Shown here: piece by piece, positions 1 to 8,803 of the stretch
Numbering within the stretch: position 1 is the first letter of the stretch
Layout of the letters: every line of letters starts with the position of its first letter
Source of the DNA: Eubacterium sp.
GTDB lineage: Bacteria > Bacillota > Clostridia > Lachnospirales > Lachnospiraceae
Assembly (NCBI GenBank): GCA_021769425.1
Contig: JAETSX010000004.1
Location: forward strand, 42,873-106,872
Direction: 5' to 3'
DNA: 64,000 nt
The notes under the pieces: generated by a model
What the model was told of the DNA's origin: nothing
The model's input: the letters and a program-made list of their open reading frames with translations, nothing else
The model's database searches: none
Position numbers and translations under genes: made by a program

Positions 1-715
1 TTCCTGTCACTCCGTGAAGCAGCCAGGTATGGTGGTTTTCCCGGGTAAATTCCCGCCAGATTTCCTCCACAATTTCCTGCTGCTTCGGATTTAACACAAT
101 CCGCTTCTTTTCTTTTTGAAATTCTTCTCCAAAAGGACTGCGGTACAGCCGCCGCTCTTCCACGCTTAGAATCTCCATCTCTTTCATGGCTTTCACCACA
201 GAAGCAGTGATATTCAGTTTGCCCGTTACCATCTCATAAGGCAGGGGGCTTTGCTCCATCAGCGCTTCTAACAGCCGTGCTCTGGCCTTGTGGTTCTTTT
301 TTTCAAAAACGGCAAGCTGCCCTTTCGCCTTTTGTTCCTCTAATTCCAGCTTCACAAAGCGCTGTTTTTTTTCTTTTGTTTTCTGCTTAATGGGAAGCAC
401 GGTTTTTAAAGCATGGTTCATGGTCCCGCCGTAATTTTCCCGCATCCAGCCTGCAAGGGCAATCAGCTGGGATTCGATGGGAATGCTGTCCTTTACCACG
501 CCCTGGATCTCTTTTAACTTCTCTACATCGTATTCCGGCACATCGGTCAGCTCCACCACATAGCCGGTAGTTTTTCGCTGGCCCTTCCCAAAGGGAATTT
601 CCACCTGCATTCCCAGGGCAAGAATTTCCCGGAGCCGCCCCGGCACTCTGTACTGGAAAGTCTTATCCAGCTTTTCATGAGAAATATCAATAATAATATT
701 GGCATATTCTGCCAT
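1..715 (-). CDS. priA: Primosomal protein N' (PriA helicase), N-terminal part, cut by window edge
   Basis: This is the amino-terminal 238 residues of the replication-restart helicase PriA, which rebuilds replisomes at stalled forks. The protein opens MAEYANIIIDISHEKLDKTF and has the typical 3'-end DNA-binding domain (GMQVEIPFGKGQRKTTGYV), then a winged-helix region, and reaches the beginning of the helicase domain (HHTWLLHGVTG) where the window stops. The ATG lies 7 bp after the murE stop, so the two are probably cotranscribed. PriA behind MurE is unusual but not implausible in Clostridia. The C-terminal helicase lobes and zinc-binding cysteines lie outside the window. Confidence 0.9.
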   Translation of the reverse strand, partial: MAEYANIIIDISHEKLDKTFQYRVPGRLREILALGMQVEIPFGKGQRKTTGYVVELTDVPEYDVEKLKEIQGVVKDSIPIESQLIALAGWMRENYGGTMNHALKTVLPIKQKTKEKKQRFVKLELEEQKAKGQLAVFEKKNHKARARLLEALMEQSPLPYEMVTGKLNITASVVKAMKEMEILSVEERRLYRSPFGEEFQKEKKRIVLNPKQQEIVEEIWREFTRENHHTWLLHGVTG

Positions 716-722
716 CGCTGCA

Positions 723-2204
723 TCACCTGTTTTCTTTTTCCTGTGCCAGTTCCTCCAACACTTCCTGAATCAGCACACGTTCATCCATAGGGTACTTCTG
801 GCCTTTGATTTCCTGGTAGTCTTCATGGCCCTTTCCCGCAAGCACAATGACGTCTCCCGGCTCACCCTTCGCTATGGCATACCGGATGGCCTCCTTGCGA
901 TCGGAAATTTCTACATATTTACCTTCTGTTTTATTAATTCCTGTTTTAATATCATCTATAATATCTTGCGGTTCCTCGAATCTTGGGTTATCGGACGTAA
1001 TAATTGTCAAATCTGCCAATCTGCCGGACACTTCCCCCATCTCATAGCGGCGCAGCTTGGAACGGTTTCCGCCGCATCCAAATAAGCACACCAGACGTTT
1101 GGGCTGATATTCCTTTAAGGTTCCAAGCAAACTCTCCAGGCTCATGGCATTATGGGCATAGTCAATCATCAGCGTAAATTCGTTCGACACCGGGATCACC
1201 TCAATTCTCCCTTTCACCCGGGCCGCCTTCAATGCCTGCTTCATATTCTCCTCTGTCACTTGAAAATGGCGGCAGATGGCGATAGCTGTCAGGGAATTGT
1301 ACACGCTGAACCGCCCCGGCACATCAATTTCCACTTCCATATCCACAAGGCCCTTTGCCTGATAAGCCACGCCCAGATATCCCGGCCGTTTTACCAGATG
1401 GACATCTTCTGCCCGCAGATCCGCTTCCGGTGCAAATCCAAAGGTTTCCAGCTCGCAGGTATGACCCTCTGTTACCTGTTTCCAATGAACATCGTCGATA
1501 TTGACAATTCCTGTTTTGCACTGGCGAAACAGCATTCCCTTGCATGCCAGGTATTCTTCAAAGGAAGCATGTTCATTGGGCCCGATATGATCCGGCTCAA
1601 TATTGGTAAAGATTCCCATATCAAACAAAATTCCCGCTGTACGATGCATCATCAGCCCCTGGGAGGACACTTCCATCACTGCGCACTGACAGCCCTGTTC
1701 CACCATCTGGTGAAAGTACTCCTGTACAATATAAGATTCGGGCGTAGTATTCTTTGCCGGAATTGCCTGATCCCCGATCACCGCTTCAATGGTGCCAATT
1801 AATCCCACCCGATAGCCCGCCTGCTCCAGAATGGATTTCACCATATAAGTAGTGGTGGTTTTCCCTTTGGTTCCGGTGACGCCGATTACTTTCAGCTTTT
1901 CTGCTGGATAATGGAACCAGGCGGCAGACACCAGCGCCAGACCGTATCTGGTATCTTCCACCTTTATCACCGCAACAGATTCCGGCGCTTTTACCTCTTC
2001 CTGAACCAGAAGGGCCGCCGCGCCTTTCTCTGCCGCTTCCTTCGCATAAACATGACCGTCAGACACCGCGCCTTTGATACATACGAAAAGGCAGCCCTTT
2101 GTCACTTTTCTGGAATCGTATACCACCTGTGTAATCTCCAGATCAGATGTCCCCTGTACCAGGGTGTATTCCAGACGTTCCAGCAATCTATCTAATTTCT
2201 CCAT
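723..2204 (-). CDS. murE: UDP-N-acetylmuramoyl-tripeptide synthetase MurE, meso-DAP-adding type
   Basis: The gene encodes a cytoplasmic peptidoglycan-precursor ligase that adds the third stem residue to UDP-MurNAc-L-Ala-D-Glu. The Mur-ligase P-loop is visible as VTGTKGKTTTTYM, followed by the central-domain NTTPES segment and the C-terminal motif SDNPRFEEP. The DNPR motif is the known signature for meso-diaminopimelate rather than lysine. The chosen ATG (493 residues, normal for the family) is preceded by AGAGGT. The frame stays open upstream, but that extension has no family similarity and overlaps the promoter. The gene is transcribed from a promoter at 2295-2323 and continues into priA. 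Confidence 0.93.
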   Translation of the reverse strand: MEKLDRLLERLEYTLVQGTSDLEITQVVYDSRKVTKGCLFVCIKGAVSDGHVYAKEAAEKGAAALLVQEEVKAPESVAVIKVEDTRYGLALVSAAWFHYPAEKLKVIGVTGTKGKTTTTYMVKSILEQAGYRVGLIGTIEAVIGDQAIPAKNTTPESYIVQEYFHQMVEQGCQCAVMEVSSQGLMMHRTAGILFDMGIFTNIEPDHIGPNEHASFEEYLACKGMLFRQCKTGIVNIDDVHWKQVTEGHTCELETFGFAPEADLRAEDVHLVKRPGYLGVAYQAKGLVDMEVEIDVPGRFSVYNSLTAIAICRHFQVTEENMKQALKAARVKGRIEVIPVSNEFTLMIDYAHNAMSLESLLGTLKEYQPKRLVCLFGCGGNRSKLRRYEMGEVSGRLADLTIITSDNPRFEEPQDIIDDIKTGINKTEGKYVEISDRKEAIRYAIAKGEPGDVIVLAGKGHEDYQEIKGQKYPMDERVLIQEVLEELAQEKENR

Positions 2205-2294
2205 ATATAACCTCTTTTCCAGAGCGTGTTGAAATATGCTTTCCGACAGATATATGACGCAATTAATAACACACTCTAAAAGCATACTTCCTAT

Positions 2295-2323
2295 ATTATA
2301 TGATATAATCAAGAATTTGGCAA
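2295..2323 (-). promoter_or_regulatory. Sigma-A-type promoter of murE-priA
   Basis: On the minus strand a TTGCCA -35 box and a perfect TATAAT -10 box are separated by 17 bp, about 90 bp upstream of the murE ATG. The leader between them and murE contains an imperfect inverted repeat (agagcgtgtt near 2221 and aacacactct near 2267) of unknown role. Confidence 0.6.
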
Positions 2324-2603
2324 GTTGCGAGCGGCAATCTGAATCTATGCAGGGTAACAGTTCAGCCCAGGACTTTGCACTTGCTGCAAAGTCCGTGAGA
2401 ATGTGTAGATTGAGCAAGGAATCCAGCCCTTTGCTGAAAGCAAACTTTAATGGGCTGGATTCTGTAACAGTAAGGGCAAAGGCTGAACTGTTACTATGCA
2501 GGTATTACTCCGGGGGACATTTGTCCAGCGCTGACCGGAGCGGAACGTAGACATTTGGAATGGGCAGATTCCTTAACAGTGAGGCTGAAAGCTGAACTGT
2601 TGC
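2324..2603. repeat. Non-coding spacer with nested inverted repeats
   Basis: No gene is supported here. The stretch contains several related short words in both orientations: aacagttcagcc near 2355, ggctgaactgtta near 2483 and gctgaactgttg near 2590. Two copies of tattactccgg are also present (2503 and 2604). It looks like a mosaic of degenerate palindromic intergenic repeats next to the better-defined element at 2604-2788. Confidence 0.45.
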
Positions 2604-2788
2604 TATTACTCCGGCGGCTAAATATCGCAGAATTTTACGTAGGATAAATTTTCATCCGCAAGGCGGAAGAATGAGTTGTAGCGAGGGTTACAACGATTGA
2701 TGAGGGCCTGCCCCGCTTTATCGGGCACAACGTGGCAGATGGAAATTCAGACAAGTAAAAACTGCGATATTTAACCGCCGGAATAATA
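2604..2788. repeat. 185-bp MITE-like element with 27-bp terminal inverted repeats
   Basis: The two ends, 2604-2630 and 2762-2788, are inverted copies matching at about 25 of 27 positions (tattactccggcggctaaa outward end). The interior has no open frame. Related ends recur elsewhere in the window: ccgggatatttaaccgccgg at 21505-21524 and tattactccggcaacgaaat at 34188. This suggests a small dispersed non-autonomous element or palindromic repeat family. No target-site duplication could be defined with confidence. Confidence 0.5.
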
Positions 2789-2875
2789 TATGCAAAAACC
2801 CCCGGAAACAGTTCGATTCCCGAAGGTTCTTATTCCGGAGCGCACCGCAGGCAGGTCCCAGGCATGCTCTGGCCT

Positions 2876-3970
2876 CTAATTCACACTTTCTACATCTGCA
2901 AAGGATAACTTCGTCTCCGTTGCCTGGAAAAACTCTTCCTTCGCCAGTCCGAAACAATCCAGAATCTGCGGGGAAAAGGTTCCGCACTCACCGTCAAAAA
3001 TCATCCGAGCCGCTTCTGCCACCGCATAGGGTTCCTTATAAACGCGCTTGCTGACCAATGCATCATACACATCTGCAATGGACACCACCTGCGCCCAGAT
3101 TGGAATCTCATCTCCTGACAATTTGTCCGGATATCCCTTTCCGTCATATCTCTCATGATGATAACGGCAGATTTCATAGCAATAGCGGTAGAAATCATCT
3201 TCTTCCTGCTTAAAATTTTCTAAAAGTTCACAGCCATAAATCGTGTGTTTTTTAATTTCCTCATATTCCTCACTGGTAAGCCTGCCCGGCTTTAGCAAAA
3301 TACTGTCCGGAATTGCAATTTTGCCAAGATCATGCAGAGCAGAAGCATTGACAATCAATTCCACATCTTCTTCTGTCAATTCATATTCCGGATAAAATTT
3401 AACCAGATATTTCAGCAAAACACCGGTATAATATTTTACTCTCTGAATATGCTCTCCAGATTCCAGGCTTCTGAATTCCACTACGGAACTCAGGGCATTT
3501 ATCAGAAAATCATTGTTTCGCTTAAGCTTCTCCCGGCTCTCTCTCAACTGCCTGGTCCGTTTCTCTAATTTGTTCTCAATATCTATTCTGTGGGAGAACA
3601 ATTCAATAATATTCATTGCGCGCCGCATTACCACTTTGGGGGTAAAAGGCTTATATACAATATCGGAAGCGCCGTATTCATATGCCTTCAACTCTGTGTC
3701 CACAGAAGCCTCTCCGGTAATAATGATTACCGGTATGTAGTCCATATAATTCTTCTCTACCATGTATTCCAGCACATCCAGTCCGGATTTGCCAGGCATA
3801 ACAACATCCAGGAACATCAATGCAATCTGCTCGTTCTTTTGTTCAATAATCTGAATGGCCATATCACCATCTTCAGCTTCCAAAATCTCGAACTGCTCTT
3901 CAAAAATAAACTTCAGCATCTCGCGATTTATGTCGATATCGTCAACGATTAATAAAGTATTCCTTTCCAT
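2876..3970 (-). CDS. Response regulator with HD-GYP phosphodiesterase output domain
   Basis: Two domains are visible. Residues 1-125 form a CheY-like receiver with acidic pocket D10/D11, phospho-acceptor D55 (LMFLDVVMPGKSG), T85 and K107. After a helical linker, residues about 155-345 form an HD-GYP domain with HD at 213-214 (ALHDLGKIAIPD), HH at 271-272 and GYP at 279-281 (DGKGYPDKLSGDEIP). Intact HD-GYP domains usually hydrolyse cyclic di-GMP, which would favour motility over sessility, so a link to the flagellar genes in this window is plausible but inferred. No histidine kinase lies beside it. The ATG is followed by a typical receiver start and the length (364 residues) is normal. Confidence 0.85.
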   Translation of the reverse strand: MERNTLLIVDDIDINREMLKFIFEEQFEILEAEDGDMAIQIIEQKNEQIALMFLDVVMPGKSGLDVLEYMVEKNYMDYIPVIIITGEASVDTELKAYEYGASDIVYKPFTPKVVMRRAMNIIELFSHRIDIENKLEKRTRQLRESREKLKRNNDFLINALSSVVEFRSLESGEHIQRVKYYTGVLLKYLVKFYPEYELTEEDVELIVNASALHDLGKIAIPDSILLKPGRLTSEEYEEIKKHTIYGCELLENFKQEEDDFYRYCYEICRYHHERYDGKGYPDKLSGDEIPIWAQVVSIADVYDALVSKRVYKEPYAVAEAARMIFDGECGTFSPQILDCFGLAKEEFFQATETKLSFADVESVN

Positions 3971-4170
3971 GACTTCTCCTTTGCAGAATCTCTTTGAAAA
4001 ATTATAAACCTGTACTTTTGTACAGTGTGCCAGGGCATATTATACTATATCGTTCTGCCGAAATCAACTTGATTTCTAAAACATTGCAAAGGAATTTTTC
4101 GCAAAATATGCACATTCTTGCGGACTTCGCAGGGAATGCAAAGTTCTAAAACCCCCAAGCTGCGGATTCA

Positions 4171-5151
4171 TCATAAAATACACAAAAGCAACTTGAGCCC
4201 AATCAACAAAACCGCTGACAAAATTGCTGTCATATACATCAAGCGCCCGCTTCTTTCGATGTCTTTGACTTCTGCCGGACGTATTGGATCCCCAATAAAG
4301 GGCTTTTCATGTTTTACTCCGAAATACCAGGCATCTCCGGCAAGCTGTACCTGCAGAGCTCCGGCCATTACCGCTTCCGTCTGAGCAGAATTAGGGCTTG
4401 CGTGACAGTAACGATCCCTCTTATAAATTCTCCATGCGCCTTTTGCATCCAGACCGCAAAAAAAACTTCCGCATATCATCAAAAGAGCGCTGATTCTGGC
4501 CGGAATAAAATTTACAATATCATCCAGCCGGGCCGCCGCTGTTCCAAAATACCGGTAGGTTTCATTCTTATATCCCACCATGGAATCCATGGTATTAATA
4601 GATTTATAAAAAAAAACTCCTGCTCCGCCGAACAATGCCATAAAGCACATAGGCGCAACAATTCCGTCTGAAGTATTCTCCGCCACCGTTTCCACCGCCG
4701 CTTTCACAACTCCTGCCTCACTAAGCTGCGCGGTATCTCTTCCCACAATCATGGAAACTGCTTTCCTTCCAGCCTCTAACCCTTCTGCTTCCAGGGCCTC
4801 TGCCACCTTCATGCTCTCTTTCTTCAAAGATTTCGCAGCCAGAAGCATTCCGCACATCAGGCTTTCCAGTAAAATCCCGAGCAAAGGATGCAAACGGTAA
4901 CATAGAAACAAAACTGCAGCCGGAACCAAAGTGGAGCATCCTGTCACCAAAACTGCCAATAGTATTCCGGCCAGCCTCTCCCCTGTTTTCGTCCGGGGAA
5001 AGAGCCTCCGCAGAGCCTTCTCCATTCCGGAAATCAAACGGCCGATTGCTATCACCGGGTGATGCCATCCCTTGGGATCTCCAACGGCAAAATCCCAAAG
5101 AACGCCCAAAAGAAGCGCAATTCCAGAGTAAAACATCCTATGTTCTATCAT
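4171..5151 (-). CDS. cbiB: Adenosylcobinamide-phosphate synthase CbiB (CobD)
   Basis: This integral membrane enzyme attaches (R)-1-amino-2-propanol phosphate to adenosylcobyric acid in the late cobalamin pathway. Family hallmarks are WDFAVGDPKGWHHPV near the start, the loop ENTSDGIVAPMCF, the KSINTMDSMVGYKNE segment and HASPNSAQTEAVMAGAL. Several hydrophobic segments are present, including one at the extreme C-terminus. The start MIEHRMF was chosen because AAGGAGA lies 8-9 nt before it. It overlaps the end of the upstream alarmone synthetase gene by 14 bp, so the two are translationally linked. Length 326 residues, normal for the family. It is separated from the rest of the cob genes by about 3 kb. 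Confidence 0.9.
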   Translation of the reverse strand: MIEHRMFYSGIALLLGVLWDFAVGDPKGWHHPVIAIGRLISGMEKALRRLFPRTKTGERLAGILLAVLVTGCSTLVPAAVLFLCYRLHPLLGILLESLMCGMLLAAKSLKKESMKVAEALEAEGLEAGRKAVSMIVGRDTAQLSEAGVVKAAVETVAENTSDGIVAPMCFMALFGGAGVFFYKSINTMDSMVGYKNETYRYFGTAAARLDDIVNFIPARISALLMICGSFFCGLDAKGAWRIYKRDRYCHASPNSAQTEAVMAGALQVQLAGDAWYFGVKHEKPFIGDPIRPAEVKDIERSGRLMYMTAILSAVLLIGLKLLLCIL

Positions 5152-5767
5152 TTGCAGCAGTCTCCTTCCAAACATTGTGCCCGTCGCTGTACTGTTCAAA
5201 TCTGCTTTCAATCCGTACCAGATTTTCCGCATATTCTTTTAATTCCGCTGCCAGTTTCTCTCTGTCATCCCGCTCCATCTTATAGAGAATGCGGTGTTCC
5301 ATGCTGGCCCAGAAATCCATGGACATGGTGCGGAACTGAACCTCCACCGGAAAATATTCCATCCCATCCAGGCAATACACTGGAATTCCCACAATAATAT
5401 GGTAACTGCGGTAACCGTTGGCCTTGGGATAGGTAATATAGTCGCATTCCCGAATTACAATTAAATCTGCCTGCCGTTTCAGCGCATCCGCCAGATTATA
5501 AATATCCCCCACAAAATAGCAGATGACCCGCACTCCGGCAATGTCCTGCAAATAATCCTTTGCATTCATCACAGTAGGTTCTTTCCCTTTCCCTGCCAGT
5601 TTCTCCTCCATGCTTTCCTTTTCCTTAATTCTGTGCTGGATATTGTGGATAGGCTGGCCGAAAGATTCACTGTACAGGTTATGCTTCAATACGTTCAGCC
5701 GGGCAAGCAATACCTCGCTGGCATCTGCATAAGGCTGGATGAACGCATAATATTCCTCGTTCGTCAT
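5138..5767 (-). CDS. Small alarmone synthetase (RelQ/YjbM-like GTP pyrophosphokinase)
   Basis: A single-domain (p)ppGpp synthetase of 209 residues without the hydrolase, TGS or ACT domains of long Rel. The nucleotide-binding and catalytic motifs are visible: HNIQHRIKEKESMEEKL, the core DIAGVRVICYFV, the G-loop-like KANGYRSYHIIV and EVQFRTMSMDFWASMEHRI. Such proteins transfer pyrophosphate from ATP to GTP/GDP in the cytoplasm during envelope or nutrient stress. Members with a C-terminal helix form tetramers, and the C-terminal charged helix fits that. The gene overlaps cbiB by 14 bp, an odd partnership that probably reflects operon packing rather than shared function. Confidence 0.87.
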   Translation of the reverse strand: MTNEEYYAFIQPYADASEVLLARLNVLKHNLYSESFGQPIHNIQHRIKEKESMEEKLAGKGKEPTVMNAKDYLQDIAGVRVICYFVGDIYNLADALKRQADLIVIRECDYITYPKANGYRSYHIIVGIPVYCLDGMEYFPVEVQFRTMSMDFWASMEHRILYKMERDDREKLAAELKEYAENLVRIESRFEQYSDGHNVWKETAANDRT

Positions 5768-5917
5768 AGTTATTCCTGTTCCTCCTTATGGTAGATTATA
5801 CCAGACTTTTAGTAGAAAAAAATAAAATTTTGTAATAAAAAATCTTAAAAATGTGTAAATTTCTCCAGAACTAATTTTCTGTCATCTGGATACGGACAGA
5901 AATACGGGATTGCTTTT

Positions 5918-8209
5918 TTACAAACCAGACCGCGTTCTGATTCCCACATTATCAATGGCCGCTTTTCCTTCCTTCCGAGGAAAGCGCAGACGAATCTGGC
6001 AGATTTCTTCAGAATCCACACCCTCAAAATCTTCCAGCGGAACGGATACGGTCTGAAACTGATGTTTATATTCTGTTGTTTTCCACAAATACTGCAGTTT
6101 ATTCAGCCGCACCATAAAGGGCGGATACACCGGCACATAATCCTTTCCAGACAAACATGCTTCTGCCCCGTTTCTGTCTTTTACCCAAATCTCCACATCA
6201 AGAAGTTCCGCTTCCTCTTCTGAAAAATCTTCCCGCAAATCCATCAGATCAAACTGCAGCGTCTTCCCTTTTCGCTCCGGTTCTGACAAAAAAATACAAA
6301 ACTCCGCACTCTGTTCTTCTGCATTCTCTTCTTTCCCGCGGCCCCATTTCAGCGCCGCCGCATAATTTCCTCTGGATTCCTCATTGGAAAACCGCATCTG
6401 TTCTTCCCGCCAACTGTCCACATGTTCCGCTTTTATTCTGACTCCCTCTGCTGTCCCCGTATCAATTCGGGCATCTTCCTCAAAATCGCACAGCATCCTT
6501 AAATCCGAAGTTTCATAAGACTGGACATACAATGTTTCAGGCAAAAGGCTCCTGTATCGGCTCCAGTTGATAAGCAGCTGATTGGAAGCCCTTATTTTCG
6601 CTGAACTGGAAGTTTCTCCTGCACCGCCGGAAGCGTCCGAAGCTTTACCCGTATTCTGCCTTAACGTCTGATCCAAAAAAGATTTGATAAATATTTTTGC
6701 AATCTGCTGCTGTTTTTGCTGCGGCAGAAAATTTCCCACGTTCAGCATACGGTTCAATGGCTCCATCATATCATAGGTTCCCCAGAGGGAGTTAAACTGC
6801 CCGTGATTCACCCCCGCCAGATACAGAGAAGTCTTGATACAGTCTTTCGTTCCGGTAAAAGAAATATTCTCATATTGTTCCATGCCCATAAAAGTACTGA
6901 CATCCTGATCATTGGCGCCGTGAAGAAGCAGGTAATTCACGTCTTCCAGCTCCACGCTCCTCCCGGAAGGGTGGTATTGGCCGCAGGTAGGCGCAATGGC
7001 GATCAAAGACTGAATTGAGAAATGATACTGAAATCTCCGGTTCCCGTTATCCGGATAATAATTCAAATCATTAAACAGATATGCCAAAGCCACAGCCTCG
7101 CCTCCTCTGGAATGTCCGGCCAACGCCAGATTCGTATCATCTATTTTCTGATACAACGGGCTGCCTTCCTGCTGATTATAAGTTTCCACCTGCCTGATAT
7201 TCTCCAACAAAAGAACCGCCCTGCCGTCATTTTCTCCGGAAAGAGAATTGCAGGCATTTTCATCCACTGACACCACCGTATAACCATGAGAGGCTAAATA
7301 CTTTCCCAGATATTCATAGCCCAGATAGGACTCTGTCAGCCAACTGTGATTCCCATGAATCAGAAACAGTGTAGGGCAATGGGAAATCTCCTGGGGATAC
7401 CAGACAATTCCGGACAGCGGAACTTCCGTCAGCGGATAACCCTGATATTTTTCCTTAAAAAATCCTCCAATTCCCTCATTCTCCGCAAATCTGCTGATAT
7501 TCACAGCGCCGGACTCCAGATCTTTCGTTCCATCTGTCCCATAGGTCAGCGTCAGGACATGATAAGGCCCTTCTTCCATTTCCTGCCGGAATTCCTGCTG
7601 CTCCTGCCCGGTCAGCGGCTCATGGTTCCCTCCTGTTTTTTGACTGCAGTCCAGGTATCTTTCTATATAAGAATCTGAAAATCCCTCTCCGGCCAGAAGC
7701 AGGCAGACTGCTCCCATGAAAATGCCGGAAACCGCCAGGGAAATTATAATGCTTCTGCTCCTGACTTTATGGTACAGCAATGCCCAGAGGCTTTTCAGCA
7801 TCAGCGTAAGGATCAGGCTGACTGCCAGGGCAATTACCGCAGTTTTTGCAAGTCCTGACGTGTACGCGCCTGCCGTCATCACTACCAGACAGACCATCCA
7901 AATCAACAGCCAGCTCAGCCGTTCCCGGATATTTCCACGAAACAGCCAGCAGAGAATTTTCCCGGATATCCGCAGAGCCAGCATTGTAAGGGGAACCGCC
8001 GCCAAAAACACCAGCAGCGCGCCTGCCCATCTGGGATACATGAAACCGCCTGCCAAAAGCCCCAGACTGAAACTGAATAAAAGAACCGCGCACCAATACA
8101 GCAGCGCTGCAGTGTCATTCCAGTTTCGTCTCCGGTAATTATGAAACCGGCGGCTGACAGCTGAAATCTTCGCTTTCATAACTGTCAGGATATTTTTGAT
8201 TTTTTGCAT
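5918..8209 (-). CDS. Membrane-anchored alpha/beta hydrolase of unknown substrate
   Basis: This 763-residue protein begins with about 30 basic residues, then five hydrophobic segments over roughly residues 35-180 (for example LLFSFSLGLLAGGFM and MVCLVVMTAGAYTSG). A large domain follows that should lie outside the membrane. That domain has an alpha/beta-hydrolase core: oxyanion region LFLIHGNHSW, nucleophile elbow LAGHSRGGEA (Ser), an acidic strand LLLHGANDQD and a candidate catalytic His in AGVNHGQFNS. The C-terminal 180 residues look like a beta-rich accessory domain. The family resembles dienelactone-hydrolase or PET-hydrolase-like lipases, but the substrate is not evident. It starts 13 bp downstream of the short CobU-like gene, so it may share its transcript. 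Confidence 0.75.
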   Translation of the reverse strand: MQKIKNILTVMKAKISAVSRRFHNYRRRNWNDTAALLYWCAVLLFSFSLGLLAGGFMYPRWAGALLVFLAAVPLTMLALRISGKILCWLFRGNIRERLSWLLIWMVCLVVMTAGAYTSGLAKTAVIALAVSLILTLMLKSLWALLYHKVRSRSIIISLAVSGIFMGAVCLLLAGEGFSDSYIERYLDCSQKTGGNHEPLTGQEQQEFRQEMEEGPYHVLTLTYGTDGTKDLESGAVNISRFAENEGIGGFFKEKYQGYPLTEVPLSGIVWYPQEISHCPTLFLIHGNHSWLTESYLGYEYLGKYLASHGYTVVSVDENACNSLSGENDGRAVLLLENIRQVETYNQQEGSPLYQKIDDTNLALAGHSRGGEAVALAYLFNDLNYYPDNGNRRFQYHFSIQSLIAIAPTCGQYHPSGRSVELEDVNYLLLHGANDQDVSTFMGMEQYENISFTGTKDCIKTSLYLAGVNHGQFNSLWGTYDMMEPLNRMLNVGNFLPQQKQQQIAKIFIKSFLDQTLRQNTGKASDASGGAGETSSSAKIRASNQLLINWSRYRSLLPETLYVQSYETSDLRMLCDFEEDARIDTGTAEGVRIKAEHVDSWREEQMRFSNEESRGNYAAALKWGRGKEENAEEQSAEFCIFLSEPERKGKTLQFDLMDLREDFSEEEAELLDVEIWVKDRNGAEACLSGKDYVPVYPPFMVRLNKLQYLWKTTEYKHQFQTVSVPLEDFEGVDSEEICQIRLRFPRKEGKAAIDNVGIRTRSGL

Positions 8210-8222
8210 ATGTATCTGCCTT

Positions 8223-8615
8223 TCATTTTAACCTTCTTACAATGCCGCAATTCAAAAGATACACCTCTTGGGCCTGTTTTGCCAGCATACATCCGATACG
8301 CCCTACCGTCTCACGGTATTTCCGGTCAAATGCGTCCATGGGAACAATCCCGCACCCCATTTGGTCCAGTATAAGGATCACATGGGGATTTGCTTTCAGC
8401 AATTCTTCTGCCATTTTATATGGATCTTTCTCTTCTTTCAACAGACTGCGAATCCAAAGATGAAACTGGTGGATAATATCTGCGTTCTGCATCTGCTTTG
8501 AAACTATTTGCGCTCCTTCCAAAATCAAAGGATCTTTTCCATTCCCCTTCTCTAAAAATAATGCTTTGGCTGCTTCTAACTTTCCCTGAAAAGCTCCGCC
8601 TGTTATCAATATCAT
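8223..8615 (-). CDS. Short CobU-like paralogue (adenosylcobinamide kinase-like P-loop protein)
   Basis: A 130-residue protein related to CobU but shorter. It keeps a P-loop-like MILITGGAFQGKLEAAKAL, a strand HVILILDQMGCGIVPM and the CobU-type C-terminus (RETVGRIGCMLAKQAQEVYL, then RRLK). It lacks the central segment with the guanylylated histidine that the full-length CobU at 9521-10048 has. The P-loop reads GGAFQGKL, lacking the usual Ser/Thr after Lys, so kinase activity is doubtful. The start was chosen at MILITGG with GGAAG upstream. The open frame before it is an artefact of the 67-bp tandem repeats. The function may be regulatory or redundant. It is clustered with cobS, cobU, cobT and cbiA. 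Confidence 0.7.
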   Translation of the reverse strand: MILITGGAFQGKLEAAKALFLEKGNGKDPLILEGAQIVSKQMQNADIIHQFHLWIRSLLKEEKDPYKMAEELLKANPHVILILDQMGCGIVPMDAFDRKYRETVGRIGCMLAKQAQEVYLLNCGIVRRLK

Positions 8616-8632
8616 TGTCTTTCTTCCTTTAT

Positions 8633-8803
8633 CATATTTTTCCGGCTGCAGCGACAGCAATCATAACCGCCTGTCATCAACGTCCTTGCCTTTCCCTACC
8701 ATATTTTTCCGGCTGCAGCGACAGCAATCATAATCGCCTGTTGTCAACGTCCTTGCCTTTTCCTACCATATTTTCCCGGCTGCAACAACAGCGATCATAA
8801 TTG
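8633..8803. repeat. 67-bp tandem duplication of the cobS/cobU-like junction
   Basis: Two complete units (8633-8699, 8700-8766) and the true cobS 3' end (from 8767) share the word catattttt-ccggctgcag and recur at exactly 67-bp steps. Each unit carries a copy of the last codons of cobS (MIAVAAAGKIW-stop), a GGAAAGG-type ribosome-binding site and a degenerate copy of the first codons of the CobU-like gene (TTG-ATG-ACA-GGC-GG). The duplicated segment is thus the gene junction itself. Confidence 0.85.

Noticed and set aside
723..2550. Upstream extension of murE and a plus-strand frame across the murE promoter
   Set aside because: The extension overlaps a clear promoter and lacks Mur-ligase similarity; the ATG at 2204 has a good ribosome-binding site.
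2324..2788. CRISPR array
   Set aside because: Repeat words are in both orientations, irregularly spaced and differ in length; no regular spacers and no cas genes are present.
4171..5232. Longer CbiB start at MRKIWYG
   Set aside because: It lies deep inside the upstream alarmone synthetase gene; the ATG at 5151 has AAGGAGA at proper distance.
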